A program made the position numbers and the translations under genes. A stretch of DNA of 64,000 nt from Pectinophora gossypiella (lineage: Eukaryota > Arthropoda > Insecta > Lepidoptera > Gelechiidae). The DNA is taken from the NCBI RefSeq assembly GCF_024362695.1, contig NC_065414.1:1195501-1259500 (forward strand). The letters are read 5' to 3'. The notes under the pieces are model-generated. The model did no database searches and was not told where the DNA came from. It was given only the letters and a program-made list of their open reading frames with translations. How positions within the stretch are numbered: position 1 is the first letter of the stretch; each line of letters opens with the position of its first letter. Positions 42,791 to 53,408 of the stretch are shown in pieces.

Positions 42791-42894
42791 CCAGATTTTA
42801 GAGTACACTGTGCGTGTCATATTTCTATTGCAAATATTGTTAATATTTTTATTAAAAGAAACTGTTTTTGTGTGGCACCGGTTTGCTTTTCAAA

Positions 42895-42972
42895 CCCGGT
42901 ACCTGACTTGGAATCCCGGTATACGACTTGAAATCCCGGTACCCGACTCGGAATCCCGGTACCCGACTTGGA
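42895..42972. repeat. 20-bp tandem repeat, ~4 units
   Basis: Units of CCCGGTACCCGACTTGGAAT with one to three substitutions each (for example TATACGACTTGAAAT in unit 2). The period is exactly 20 bp over 78 bp. Confidence 0.85.
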
Positions 42973-42984
42973 CCAATGAGTTGT

Positions 42985-43090
42985 TTATTTATCTTAAGTG
43001 CAATTTTCACAGTTGGCTCAACTACATACCTGAAACGTGAAATATTCTAGGTATGTAGTTCATCTTGCGATAGCTGCCACGGCTATAACC
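42985..43090 (+). repeat. Dispersed repeat, 'TTCATCTTGC' family
   Basis: ATCTTAAGTGCAATTTTCAC AGTTGGCTC ... GTAGTTCATCTTGCGATAGC. Shared with 46258-46425 and, inverted, with 51975-52140 and 15448-15505. Confidence 0.55.
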
Positions 43091-43124
43091 ATACATAACC
43101 ACCCTCTGGTCGATGCAGCATTCT

Positions 43125-43265
43125 CCATTCTTATCTATCAAAGGCCTTCTCTTTAATTTGTTCCATGTAAGCTTTCCTTGGTCTTCCGCTTCCTCTCTTT
43201 CTTCCCTTCTATGATGTTTTTTAAGAAATTCGTCGGGTCATTAAGTATCCAATCATCTTGCCTCT
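43125..43265 (-). pseudogene. LINE-delta C-terminal fragment
   Basis: The nucleotide blocks TCTCTTTAATTTGTTCCAT, CTTGGTCTTCC and CTTCCCTTCTATGATGTTTT run parallel to 48230-48320, the conserved GRPR segment of LINE-delta, in the same orientation. The frame is decayed. Confidence 0.5.
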
Positions 43266-43948
43266 TCAGTACTCAATAACCCAATAAAACATTCGAGCAT
43301 TGACGCTAAATCTAAAATATGTTACGTGGAACATGAAGGAAAGAGATATGCCCATACAAACATACATTTCAGTACTTTCCCTACCAACATTAAAGTTATA
43401 CTATAAGTACGGAAGTAGAACGGAGTCAACAAAGATATTTGTTTACAATCCACGACCTGCGTGTACACACGTACAATGATTCGCATTATGACCAGTTACT
43501 TGTAAATCTTTATACACATAAAATTGTTCTCAGAAAACTGGCGAGTGGAATGCATATTTTATTGTTTGTTGGACAATCGTAATAGAGACGTGTTGTCGAG
43601 CACATTTTATTTTCGGGCGATTCGAATTTTAAAAAGTTATTTTTTTCTGTTACTTACTCTTTTTAATGGCTACAAGCACACCCCGAGCACTCCATACAAA
43701 AATCAATCCTACCTTATGCCGCCAACGCGTAAATTCGAACGAGACAAACCGCACGCTCTTCCCCTTCCCCCTTAGCGGCTTAAGGCAATTTAAGACCCAG
43801 ACCCAGAGGACCTAGACCCAGACCCAGAGGGGATGAGGTCGGCGCCTGATACGAATAGATTCGGGGCGGAGAGTTAGCGTGTTATTCATAGTATTATTAA
43901 CCCTTTCACGGGACCATGAGTCATTGATGGTTCATAATAGATTATACC

Positions 43949-44849
<901 letters not shown>

Positions 44850-45033
44850 GGCCGGATTTCCAATGACGCGGAGGTGGGCAGAGAAAAGCGGAGATGTGCG
44901 GATTTGACCAATCACAGAGTTCGAAAGAGCGAATAACGAAGACGCTCTGTCACTCTCTCCCTCACAGTGATTGGTCGATTCCTGCACATCTCCGCACATC
45001 TCCGCACAGGTCCGCGTCAATTGAAATGCAGCC
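44850..45033. mobile_element. Harbinger-like MITE, 184 bp
   Basis: The left end GGCCGGATTTCCAATGACGC pairs with the inverse of the right end (GGCTGCATTTCAATTGACGC on the other strand). Further inside, GGAGATGTGCGG and GACCAATCAC are also mirrored. TTA flanks both sides (44847-44849 and 45034-45036). A 3-bp TTA duplication with ends starting GG fits the PIF/Harbinger superfamily. Non-coding. Confidence 0.85.
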
Positions 45034-45036
45034 TTA

Positions 45037-45734
45037 TGTGGACAGCCAGCGGAAGTCGACCAAAAAGTTGTTTAAAAATTAACTTTATACATCTATTGAT
45101 GTGAAGATGATGATAATTATATTATTTCTTTCTCCAATCCCACACGTTGTAAGTACCTATACAATCTCATGCAGTCGGAGGCTTAGAGGTATTTATTTGA
45201 CTACGACGTAAAGTCATTATTTTATTATTTGAAACAAACAGAAACATGTTTAGATAATTTGTTAAAGGAGATCGTAATCAATCCGATACTTAAATCGTCA
45301 CTTGTTACGATATCGCCCGATTAGCATCGCGCCGTGAGGAGCCTCGCTAACGGTATTGGAAAGCGAAATATTTCATGTCACACTGAGGCGCCTATTGGTC
45401 TGATTGTGTCAAATTCATCGGTCGCCTAGCAAATCTGGGGAGAGGGTGTTCTAAGCTATAAGCGATGAGCGACGTAATATAGACTCGGCTCAAACCGTTA
45501 ATCCCGAAGCACACCTCGGACACTTCATACAAACCTCGTTTTACACAGACACTACACATTGACATTGTTATACACGCGCATCTGTGTGCTGAAGTCTAAA
45601 CTATGTTCGAGGGGGGTGAGGCGGGGGGTGGAAAGTTGCCTTTCTATACGTAAGAGTAGTTATTATACCTTATTCTATGCCCGAAGTGAGCGAAGCTACA
45701 AGCATTCTCGTTATGTCGTTATTTTTAAATATAG
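45037..45734. other. Unannotated interval, low-copy repeat parts
   Basis: 45490-45680 shares GGACACTTCATACAAACCTC- and GAGGGGGGTGAGG-type blocks with 23640-23720 and 43840-43880 in inverse orientation. No gene recognised. Confidence 0.35.
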
Positions 45735-45920
45735 TACCTACTAGATGTCTCTAAATCAAATCAAATATCAAACAAAACATTTAGCAACAATACAAATGGG
45801 TGCCCTTATTGCTCTGAAGTAATTTCTTCCAGGTAACCACTACTAGAAATCAGCCATATAAAATTTGAATGCTGGACGATGCAACAGTAACGGTAAATAT
45901 AGTAACTACAGTTACAAAAA
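45735..45920 (-). repeat. LINE-alpha 3' end, truncated copy
   Basis: AAATCAAATCAAATATCAAA, then CCCTTATTGCTCTGAAGTAA TTTCTTCCAGGTAACC and GGACGATGCAACA match LINE-alpha positions 32294-32470. About 190 nt of 3'UTR only. Confidence 0.8.
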
Positions 45921-46257
45921 AAAAACAAAATCACCAAAATCGAAAGTAAAACGCTACCGCTCATAACTCGATCACCTGCCTAACAGTTAAGTCAATATAT
46001 CGATAGGAACTGGGGTATTATGTTGACAATTTCATATACGTTCGCTAGAGAAACTAACTGTGTCATTGGTCCCGTGTTTTAATGGTCAAAGCAATCATAA
46101 AATACAAGAAGAAGACACAATGATCGTAATTCGTGTAGTAGACGTGTTCTTTGACTCATTTACTTTTTTTTACTGTGATCCTGTGGTATACTGACTTGCT
46201 TCTCAATCGTGTAACGCTAGTTCGAACAACGGTACTGGATTTCAATGCGTTAGTACT

Positions 46258-46425
46258 AATTTATCTTAAGTGCAGTTTTCACTAGCACAGTTGGCTCGAC
46301 CATTATAGACGGCGGGGTCACCACCTATCACGTTGGTCTAACAGAAAGCTCGGTGAGGTGTAGGTACTTAGTTCATCTTGCGACGGATGTATATCCCAAC
46401 TGGGATATAGGTGGGAGCTAATGTT
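46258..46425 (+). repeat. Dispersed repeat, 'TTCATCTTGC' family
   Basis: TTATCTTAAGTGCAGTTTTC ... CACCACCTATCACGTTGGTC ... TTAGTTCATCTTGCGACGGA. Matches 51975-52140 in inverse orientation over most of its length. Confidence 0.6.
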
Positions 46426-46455
46426 ATGTTCTGATAGTAGTGTAGTATTAAAAAA

Positions 46456-46566
46456 GTCTCCACCAACCCGCAGTGGAGCAGCGTGGTGGAGTATGCTCCA
46501 TACCCCCTCCGGTTGATTTAGGGGAGGCCTGTGCCCAGCAGTGGGACGTATGTAGGCAGTTTATGT
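46456..46566 (+). mobile_element. RTE-like LINE 3' end
   Basis: AGTGGAGCAGCGTGGTGGAG TATGCTCC ... GGGGAGGCCTGTGCCCAGCA GTGGGACGTATGTAGGC. Nearly identical to 60961-61080. Confidence 0.75.
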
Positions 46567-46685
46567 TATTAAAAAGTGCAAGAAAAGTTCGTTTCCTAAA
46601 TAGTTCCGAGTGACGATCGTACGCAGGACCTCTGGTTTGATAGCAAAGAAAATCGATAATCGAATCGAAATTGAAATCTCTTTAA

Positions 46686-46747
46686 CCTCCTAACGCTGAG
46701 ATTTCCAATGAGGTTTGGATTTTAAAAAGACATTCGGTCTTACGACT
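46686..46747. mobile_element. piggyBac-like MITE, degraded copy
   Basis: TTAA on each side (46682-46685 and 46748-46751). It shares GAGATTTCC and ACATTCGGTCTTA with the element at 39988-40056, but the terminal repeats have drifted (CCTCCTAACGCTGA). Confidence 0.6.
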
Positions 46748-46999
46748 TTAAGCGATAAGGCCGCCATTGGCCATGTACCTAGTTAAGAGAGTAACATAGT
46801 CACAAACATAATAGTTCACAATATACACATTTCATAAAAGAATCAGGACTTAGAAATTAGAGGGCACGGCCCTAAACGGTATAACACACTTGTTGTTTTT
46901 ATGAAGGTCGGGGATTCAGTGAGTCAAAAGTGAGTAGAATGAAAGGAAATGCGAATGGAATGGAATGAGAATTTCGTAATTTAAAATGATGATGGTCCG

Positions 47000-47092
47000 A
47001 ACAAAAGGCCAGTATGTGCAGAGTTTGTACTCTGCTACAAGAGTTATACCATCTGTAATACCATGTGACATGCAATCAATAAATAAATAAAA
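47000..47092 (+). repeat. LINE-beta 3' end
   Basis: TGTACTCTGCTACAAGAGTT ATACC ... AATACCATGTGACATGCAAT CAATAAATAAATAAA, matching the terminal part of LINE-beta at 39150-39205. Confidence 0.7.
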
Positions 47093-47103
47093 GAGTCTTT
47101 TGT

Positions 47104-47300
47104 AATTATTTCTTTTTATGTTGGTGCAATAAAGTGTATCTGTATTGTATTGTATTTATTTATTTATTTTATTTTATTTATTTAGATAGGTATACCAACA
47201 GTACACATATTGTAAAGTTATAAAATACAAGTCTTAAATTAGTTTTTGTATATGTGCTCCAATTACAGGTACACACAACATTCGTAATTACAACAACAAA
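47104..47300. repeat. Two LINE tails meeting at a TTTA repeat
   Basis: A plus-strand tail (GTGCAATAAAGTGTATCTGT ATTG, 47115-47150) runs into (TTTA)n, followed by an apparent minus-strand tail (GATAGGTATACCAACAGTAC). Both lack coding parts. Confidence 0.5.
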
Positions 47301-47635
47301 CTTATATATCTAAGTGTATATATATTTATATATAATTAAATATGTATAAAACTTAAACAGAAATTAACTTCTAAATTAAAACAGCCATAAATCTTCTTAG
47401 AAAACATAAGAGTTAAAACTATAACATATACATAGGTATATAACAAAATTAAGTATTGTTGGAAACAAATGAATTAAAATTAAAAATACAAATGGGAAAA
47501 TGTACGTTATGAATTTATGATTGTATTGTATTTGTAGCCAGTGTCTAGCCTTACAGCACAGTTAGATGACACACTATTGAGGACATTTGTGTAGGAGCAA
47601 CTTTAAATCGTTAACATTTGAGTCGGGATTAGATT

Positions 47636-47910
47636 TGCCCGATAATCGACTGTGTATCGATCAATAATCGATTATATTCTTAACCCCTAAACGATCAAAA
47701 TATTCATAGTATCGATACTATCGATGAAATCGATGCGATGTTGGAAAGTCTATGATTATAAAGTGAACCTCTAGATTAATCGTTTATAATCTAATAATAG
47801 TTAAATATAATCGATTATATCGATTGTAAAATAATTGCAACACTACCGATTATAGAGCATGATTATAATCGATATAATTGTAGAATCTTCAGTATCGATA
47901 TATAGTTTAT
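47636..47910. promoter_or_regulatory. Cluster of ATCGAT/CGATA words
   Basis: Roughly twelve CGAT tetramers in 270 bp, many as ATCGAT, TATCGATA or AATCGATT, in otherwise AT-rich DNA where CG should be rare. TATCGATA is the DREF/BEAF-type site in flies (established for Drosophila; extension to moths is inference). TGCAACACTAC at 47841 recurs as TGGCAACACTACC at 48515. Confidence 0.4.
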
Positions 47911-47994
47911 TTGGAGGTAAATAATTACATAATAAGACGTACATTGACCAAATTGGAGATGTCCTTAGAAAAGGTCCAGTGAGATCTACTCTAA

Positions 47995-48128
47995 ACCGTC
48001 GTGTGTGTATGAAGCGATTGATGAATGTGGAGAGAAGCAATAGAAGTATGTCAGGATCGAAGCAAATTGAATTCCATAGTCTTTGCATACCCCGGTGGAA
48101 AATAGGCGTGAATTTATGTATGTATGTC
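47995..48128 (-). repeat. LINE-delta 3'UTR with (ATGT)n tail
   Basis: On the minus strand it follows the LINE-delta C-terminus directly: CATACATAAATTCACGCC ... TTGCTTCGATCCTGACATAC ... CACATTCATCAATC. The same block occurs at 57888-58000 and 26074-26165. Confidence 0.6.
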
Positions 48129-48522
48129 TCTCTCTCTCTATTTAAGAGCTGCGCTCTTTTCGGTGGAGTCATCACCATTCCTCTCTTCTTCCCGCCAAAA
48201 CCTTCATCTCCCGATACGACACGACCTGCACCTTCTCTTTTATTTGTTTCATAAATGTTATCCTAGGTCTACCCATTCCTCTCTTCCCTTCAATTTTTCC
48301 TTCTACAATGTTTGTTATAAATGAATCGTGTCGTATCAGGTGGCCAATCATATTTCCCCTCCGGTTCTCTATAGTCTTCAATATGGTTCTCTTTTCTTCA
48401 ACTCTTTCCAGCACTTTTTCATTTGACACCATTTCAGTCCAGCTTATACCCTCCATCCTTCGCCAACACCACATCTCAAACATATGTATGTAAATAATTG
48501 ATAATCGAATATTTGGCAACAC
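48129..48522 (-). pseudogene. LINE-delta reverse transcriptase C-terminal fragment
   Basis: A ~116-codon open remnant reads RMEGISWTEMVSNEKVLERV, then NRRGNMIGHLIRHDSF, VEGKIEGKRGMGRPRITF and VSYREMKVLAGRREEW, followed after a frame change by TPPKRAQLLN. The IGHLxRHD...EGKxxGxRxxGRPR signature is the C-terminal region of many insect endonuclease-reverse transcriptases. The polymerase and endonuclease domains are absent, so this is a truncated dead copy. Related pieces lie at 18765 and 43125. Confidence 0.85.
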
Positions 48523-49544
48523 TACCCGGCATCATATTTTATAGCGCACTGTATCGCCGAACTATCTCTTCGCACTAATATCGCTTACCAATACTTACAA
48601 TTGGAAAGCTGTGACAGCTTTTATAGTGTTGTTTTATATTACAATATAATATTTTATTGGAAAAACGTCAGTATTGTGATTGTTATATTCGAATAATATT
48701 TACTATGCAACAGGTGGTCTGCCCGGGTGGTAAGTAGGCGTGAAGGTACAGCCCGCACATAAGCATTTTTTTTCTTTGGGAAAGTCCCTCAGTGGACGAT
48801 TCACATGCTTAACCATAGTAAAAAAAACATAGCGAACTAAGTCAAATGTCCCGCCATTCTAGTGGACAGTAACTTACTTTTTAATTATTAAAAAAAATAT
48901 TCTCGAAATCGCCACGATAATTCCATTCTTATTTTAAACACTCAATGTGCACGCTTGAGAGCCGTTGTAAAAGTTCAAAATGGCGGGTAACAACTGGACA
49001 AATACAACAATACAAGAGCAATTAGGTTACTCCTGCGCAGGTACTTGTGCGACCCAAACAATGCTTGTTTTAAAACTTACATTTTTAGGTGCGTATACAC
49101 ACTGACTACAAAAATAGTTAAAAGTTTAAACATTTTTGTATTAATAAAATAGATGGAGTATAGCCAGATATTGGGGAAAAAATGTATACAACTTACATTA
49201 ATATTTTAGAACGTGTATCTATCCGAATTCGACAAAATCACTCGAATCTACATATTAAAATTTTTTAAAGTACTTTATCTTCTATCTTGTGAAATACTTT
49301 CCTATACTTACTTATGTAGAAATAATTTCAGGCAAGGTTTAAAAATATTTTTGGCGACGTCTTTTCAAACTAAAATTTTTAAACATCAGCGCTTGTGTAC
49401 GCAGCATAACATTTTATGGTAAAGCAATCGAGAAATTGATAGTAATGTTTGGATACAACTTTGCTGCTTAGCTTTAAAGTGAAACTGTTTATTTAAAATA
49501 TGTATTACGCAATTACCAACTGCTTTATTAGATTACTAGCGACA
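48523..49544. other. Unannotated interval with possible short coding start
   Basis: 48523-48620 has TGGCAACACTACC and TATCG words like the cluster at 47.6 kb. At 48980 a 41-codon frame in good context (AAAATGG) begins MAGNNWTNTTIQEQLGYSCAG, with a CAG|GTAC donor-like site at 49041; see findings. Nothing else is recognised. Confidence 0.35.
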
Positions 49545-49800
49545 CGCCCCGGCTTCGCTAGGGTGCAATGCTGACGAAAAAATGAAATTATTTACGACAT
49601 TACATTAAAAACCTCAAAAATAACAGTATTTCTCCACTATTTAATGGATGTTATTATACATATAAACCTTCCTCTTGAATCACTACTTATATCTATTAAA
49701 AAAACCGCATCGAAATCCGTTGCGTAGTTTTGAAGATTTAAGCGTAAGTACATAGAGATATAGAGACAGAAAAAGCGACTTAGTTTTATAACGTTTTTGC
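49545..49800 (+). repeat. Dispersed repeat ending CGAAATCCGTTGCGTAGTTT
   Basis: CTAGCGACACGCCCCGGCTTC ... CCGCATCGAAATCCGTTGCG TAGTTTTGAAGATTTAAGCG ... AGACAGAAAAAGCGACTTAG. This type of sequence is widespread in Lepidoptera (recollection). Class not assigned. Confidence 0.6.
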
Positions 49801-49832
49801 TTTTAATTGATTTGTTACATAAATCTCATCGT

Positions 49833-49925
49833 CTCTCTAGCATTATCCCGTTTTTCACAGGGTCCGCTTACCTAACCTGAAGATTCGACAGGTCCGGTTT
49901 TTTACAGAAGCGACTGCCACACTGC
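49833..49925 (-). repeat. SINE-C 3' part
   Basis: CTCTCTAGCATTATCCCGTT TTTCACAGGGTCCGCTTACC TAACCTGAAGATT ... ACAGAAGCGACTGCC, the reverse of the 27430-27510 end of SINE-C. Confidence 0.7.
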
Positions 49926-50329
49926 TTGCCGCCTGCTTGCAGACTGCTTGTTACATACTAACTTAAAACTAGAGGTTATAACAATATCTAATACGCCAAT
50001 GAAGTACTACTAAAATCGCCATTTAAAAATACCACAATATACCTTATCAAGGCAAGAGTGAATAGGGACTTACTAGGTAAGCATGTGCTATCTTCTGCCG
50101 CATCGTCATTTACCGTCAGGTAATATTCTGGTCAAATGCTTGTCAGTCTCCCATAAAAAAAAAAGTTCCTCGAATGAGGCACACGTTCGAAATCTATTTC
50201 TATTTGTTATTATATACACGAGTAGATATTAAATATTATATTTTATAGTCAGTAAGTACCTTCTTGTTTATGTCAATATAACAACATGTAGCTTATCGCC
50301 AAATGTCAACTAACTCAACTTCAAAACGC

Positions 50330-50480
50330 GAAAAGCTTTTCAGCGAACCTTGCCAAGTTCAATAGCAGCGCGACGCCAGTTCGGAACTCACGCGCATGCC
50401 GCTAACACGCGCGACAATCGATCACAATCGATCGATTTGTTTACATCGATTTCATCGTTTCGTGAAGTGCTGGCCGTTTT
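50330..50480 (+). promoter_or_regulatory. Candidate promoter region
   Basis: CpG-rich compared with surroundings (CAGCGCGACGCCAGTTCGG, CACGCGCATGCCGC). Several ATCGAT sites (AATCGATCACAATCGATCGA, ACATCGATTTCATCG) and a forkhead-type TGTTTAC lie just upstream of the 5'UTR-like segment. No TATA box is evident. I infer a TATA-less promoter from composition, motif clustering and position; no start site can be proven from sequence. Confidence 0.4.
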
Positions 50481-50794
50481 GATAGTAAAATTTTAAATAT
50501 AAATTAGAGTATTTAAACTGACTAAAAATTTAAATTGTGCGTTCTGTTTTGGATTTGTTTTTTATTCGTCTAGTGGACGGATTTTACAATACAGAATTTG
50601 AGGTTAAAATAGTGGCTGGAAAAAGTAAAGTCAATCAACAGTGACAAAAATTACAGTGCATTTTTGATTAGACAAAGTGATTTGGAAAAAAATATTTTTT
50701 TTTTGTGCAGTGTTGAGTGGTATTAAAAATTGATTTCAAAAAGTGTTGCAATTGTGGTGTACGTAGTTCTTGACTTATTTTAGAATTTTTGCAG
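50481..50794 (+). other. Candidate non-coding first exon
   Basis: A ~300-nt AT-rich stretch rich in CAGTG, AAAGTG and GTGACAAAA words typical of insect 5' leaders, ending TTTGCAG|GTGAGTGTG at 50794/50795. CAG|GTGAGT is a near-ideal 5' splice site. No open frame of note occurs, so it would be leader only, with the coding exons outside the window. The alternative reading is a 3' splice site (TTTTTGCAG). No gene identity can be given. Confidence 0.35.
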
Positions 50795-51247
50795 GTGAGT
50801 GTGTTTTTTATTTTAGTTTTTTTTATTTGCATTATTATGATTTTGTTGTTATGTAAATAATGACTATGTTACCGACTGTGTGGGATTGTTCGACATGCCT
50901 GGGAAGATTAGCATTTATATTTGTTTATTCGCTTCCTTCCGGTCTAGAATTTTTCAACTACTTACTTCTTAGAAGTAGTTGTTTTATTTTAAAAATCGTA
51001 AAGGCTTAAGCGATGGAATTAGAAGAGGAATGCCGAGGCTAGTCTGATCCAGGCTATTTTAAAGAAATAAGAAAGTATGAAGTCGTCGATTTAGGGTACG
51101 AATTCATAATGTAAAATGTGTGTGGATAATGTTGAAAGAAGTTCAAACATCTGAAATAAAAATCTATGATTATTTTGATTTTCTCTACGCTTTCACTCTT
51201 GTGTATTATTTTTCTCAGATATAATAAAAATTGTTTTTTATTGTTTA

Positions 51248-51425
51248 TTGAATTCCCGAGAAATGCATTTTTGGAGGTATGTGACCTAACCTGTATTGGC
51301 TACTTTTCCCTTCGCGGGTTGGAAGATCAGACAGGCTATAAAATCTTGAAACCTGTGAAATCTTCAGGTTAAGGAAGCGGATCCTGTGAAAAACGGGATA
51401 ATGATAATTGTGGATGATGAATAAT
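51248..51425 (+). mobile_element. SINE-C copy, head missing
   Basis: TTCCCGAGAAATGCATTTTT GGAGGTATGTGACCTAACC ... TTCGCGGGTTGGAAGATCAG ... CTTCAGGTTAAGGAAGCGGA TCCTGTGAAAAACGGGATAA. The 68-aa frame here is an artefact. Confidence 0.8.
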
Positions 51426-51463
51426 AATTGTTTATGACTATTTTATAACTATTATTTATAAAT

Positions 51464-51890
51464 ATTGCTGTCAGTCTGACCAGAATCTGGTCACACCTGA
51501 CCTAACTTAACTTTTAGTTTATTAAAAAAACGGCAGCGCGAGTCGTGAGGCGTCGTCGCTAAATTATTATTATTACTATTTATTATTACTTATTATAAAA
51601 CTGTATTGCTGTCAGTCTGACCAAAAGCAATAGGTCACACCTGACCTAACTTCACTTTCAGCTTATTAAATAAACGGCAGCGCGAATCGTGAGGCGTCGT
51701 CGCAAAATTATTATTACTACTTAAGTATTAATAGTTATTGAAAAACTGTGTTGCATCAGTCTGACCAAAAGCAATAGGTCACACCTGACCTAACTTAACT
51801 TTTAGTTGGTGTTTATTTAAGAAGCTCATAGATCTTGTCGGGTCTAAATAAGCGGTAGCGCATCTCGTGAGGCGTCGATAAATCAACGGC
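51464..51890. repeat. ~142-bp tandem repeat, three diverged units
   Basis: Units begin TGTCAGTCTGACCA and contain GGTCACACCTGACCTAACTT and CGGCAGCGCGAGTCGTGAGG. The common CAGTCTGACC starts at 51472, 51613 and 51757, giving periods of 141 and 144 bp. The third unit carries an insertion (GGTGTTTATTTAAGAAGCTC). Each unit repeats a CACCTG E-box and a CpG-rich GTGAGGCGTCG block. Confidence 0.85.
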
Positions 51891-51974
51891 GCGCGCGCAG
51901 CCGCCCCGCGCTGAAATGTTGATGACTGAGGGCATGGGGGCGGTGGTGCGAGGCGTGAGATTCTAGTCTGTAAA

Positions 51975-52140
51975 TTTATACATAACATAAGCTCATGACT
52001 ATATCCCAATGGGGTTAGTCGGTAGACAGAGGTACAATCATCGCAAGATGAACTAAGTACCTACACCTCACCGAACTCCCTGTAACACCAACGTGATAGG
52101 TGGTGAGCCGTATCGCCATCTATAAATGGCTAGGGCTCTA
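51975..52140 (-). repeat. Dispersed repeat, 'TTCATCTTGC' family
   Basis: ACATAAGCTCATGACTATAT CCCAATGGGG ... CATCGCAAGATGAACTAAGT ACCTACACCTCACCGA ... ACCAACGTGATAGGTGGTGA. The longest copy of the family in the window. Confidence 0.6.
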
Positions 52141-52204
52141 AACCACTATATTCGACTTTATAAGTTTGACTTCATGTTTCATTATAGATTATTATATTAT
52201 AATA

Positions 52205-52270
52205 TCGGCCTCCGTGGTCCAGTGGTTGAGCGTTGGGCTCACGATCCGGAGGCCCCGGGTTCGAATCCCG
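52205..52270 (+). repeat. SINE-A head only
   Basis: CGGCCTCCGTGGTCCAGTGG ... GGGCTCACGATCCGGAGG ... GGGTTCGAATCCCG, with both polymerase III boxes intact, then abrupt loss of the SINE body. It looks like a tRNA gene to a scanner but lacks a proper 3' acceptor strand, so I call it a SINE-A head. Confidence 0.8.
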
Positions 52271-52334
52271 AAGTGTATCCTATAAAAAACCGTCAGACAA
52301 GCTACTTTTCGTCTGTGTTCTAGACTTTGTGTGT

Positions 52335-52664
52335 CTTCTACTTCTATCGTGTAGGTTTGTGAGGTGGAGTACTAACCTCATTAACCTTGGTGTCAGGGTT
52401 ACTATTGAGCCGCCAAAGGCCCCTGACATGGCTCATGTAACGACTTGTAGTCTTACTGATGTAAGTAGTAACCGGGACCAACGGCTTAACATGCCTGTCG
52501 AAGCCCGGATCATCTTACTTTTGTACAATCAGGTGGTCAGCCTGTAATGTCCTAACGAAACTAGGGATCACAAAGTGATTTTTGTGATACGTCCCCACCG
52601 GGATTCGAACCCGGGGCCTCTGGATCGTGAGTCCAACGCTCAACTACTGGACCGCATAGGCTGT
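52335..52664 (-). mobile_element. SINE-A, full-length copy
   Basis: Complete in minus orientation from CTTCTACTTCTATCG to the GGACCGCATAGGC head. TTTGTGTGT flanks both sides (52326-52334 and 52665-52673), a probable 9-bp target duplication. The 104- and 95-aa frames are artefacts. It lies inverted relative to the head at 52205. Confidence 0.88.
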
Positions 52665-52954
52665 TTTGTGTGTGATACTCGCCTTTCTTCTATGTCTTGC
52701 ACCACATCCCACAAAGTAAGACCCAACTTAGTCAGTCGTACTGACAACGTTATGTGCGGTTTGACAAATTATAACCACTCATTCAGCTTTTACTGGCTAT
52801 TCGGAGTTTTAACAGTTGTTTTAGGGAAACATTTACTTGCCTGTTGCAATGTTTTGGGTTAGACTATTATCTTATTTGAGGTGTCGTTTTAATCTATCAT
52901 AGGATGGCACTTATAAAAGACTCGCCCGTAGAGCTAGAATTCGCATAAGTTTAC

Positions 52955-53285
52955 CTTCTTCTATCATGTGGGTTTTGAGGTGGATTACCAACCCCAACAA
53001 CCTTGGTGTCAGTGTTAGGTACTATTGAGCCGCCAAAGGTCCCTGACATGGCTCATGTAACGACTACATACTTACATCAGTAAGTAGTAACCGGGACCAA
53101 CAGCTTAACGTGCCTTCCGAAGCACGAATCATCTTACTTTTTGGACAATCAGGTGATCAGCCTGTAATGTCGTAACCAAACTAGGGATCTCAAAGTGATT
53201 TTTTGTGATATGTCCCCACCGGGATTTGAACCCGGGTCCTCCGGATCGTGACCCCAACGCTCATACCACTGGATCACAGAGGGCG
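52955..53285 (-). mobile_element. SINE-A, full-length copy
   Basis: CTTCTTCTATCATGTGGGTT ... GGGACCAACAGCTTAACGTG ... CCACCGGGATTTGAACCCGG ... CTGGATCACAGAGGGCG. The head shows more substitutions than the neighbour at 52335 (for example an inserted A in the D-arm region), suggesting an older insertion. Confidence 0.87.
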
Positions 53286-53408
53286 CCGCATAACTTAATA
53301 GTAGTTATCAAATGCACATTTCGTAACATAAATTAAATAATAATTTGGAACGCTGTTTCTTAAATTAATATTTTTTTCATTCCGAATTTAAAATCCTTTT
53401 TTTAAACT

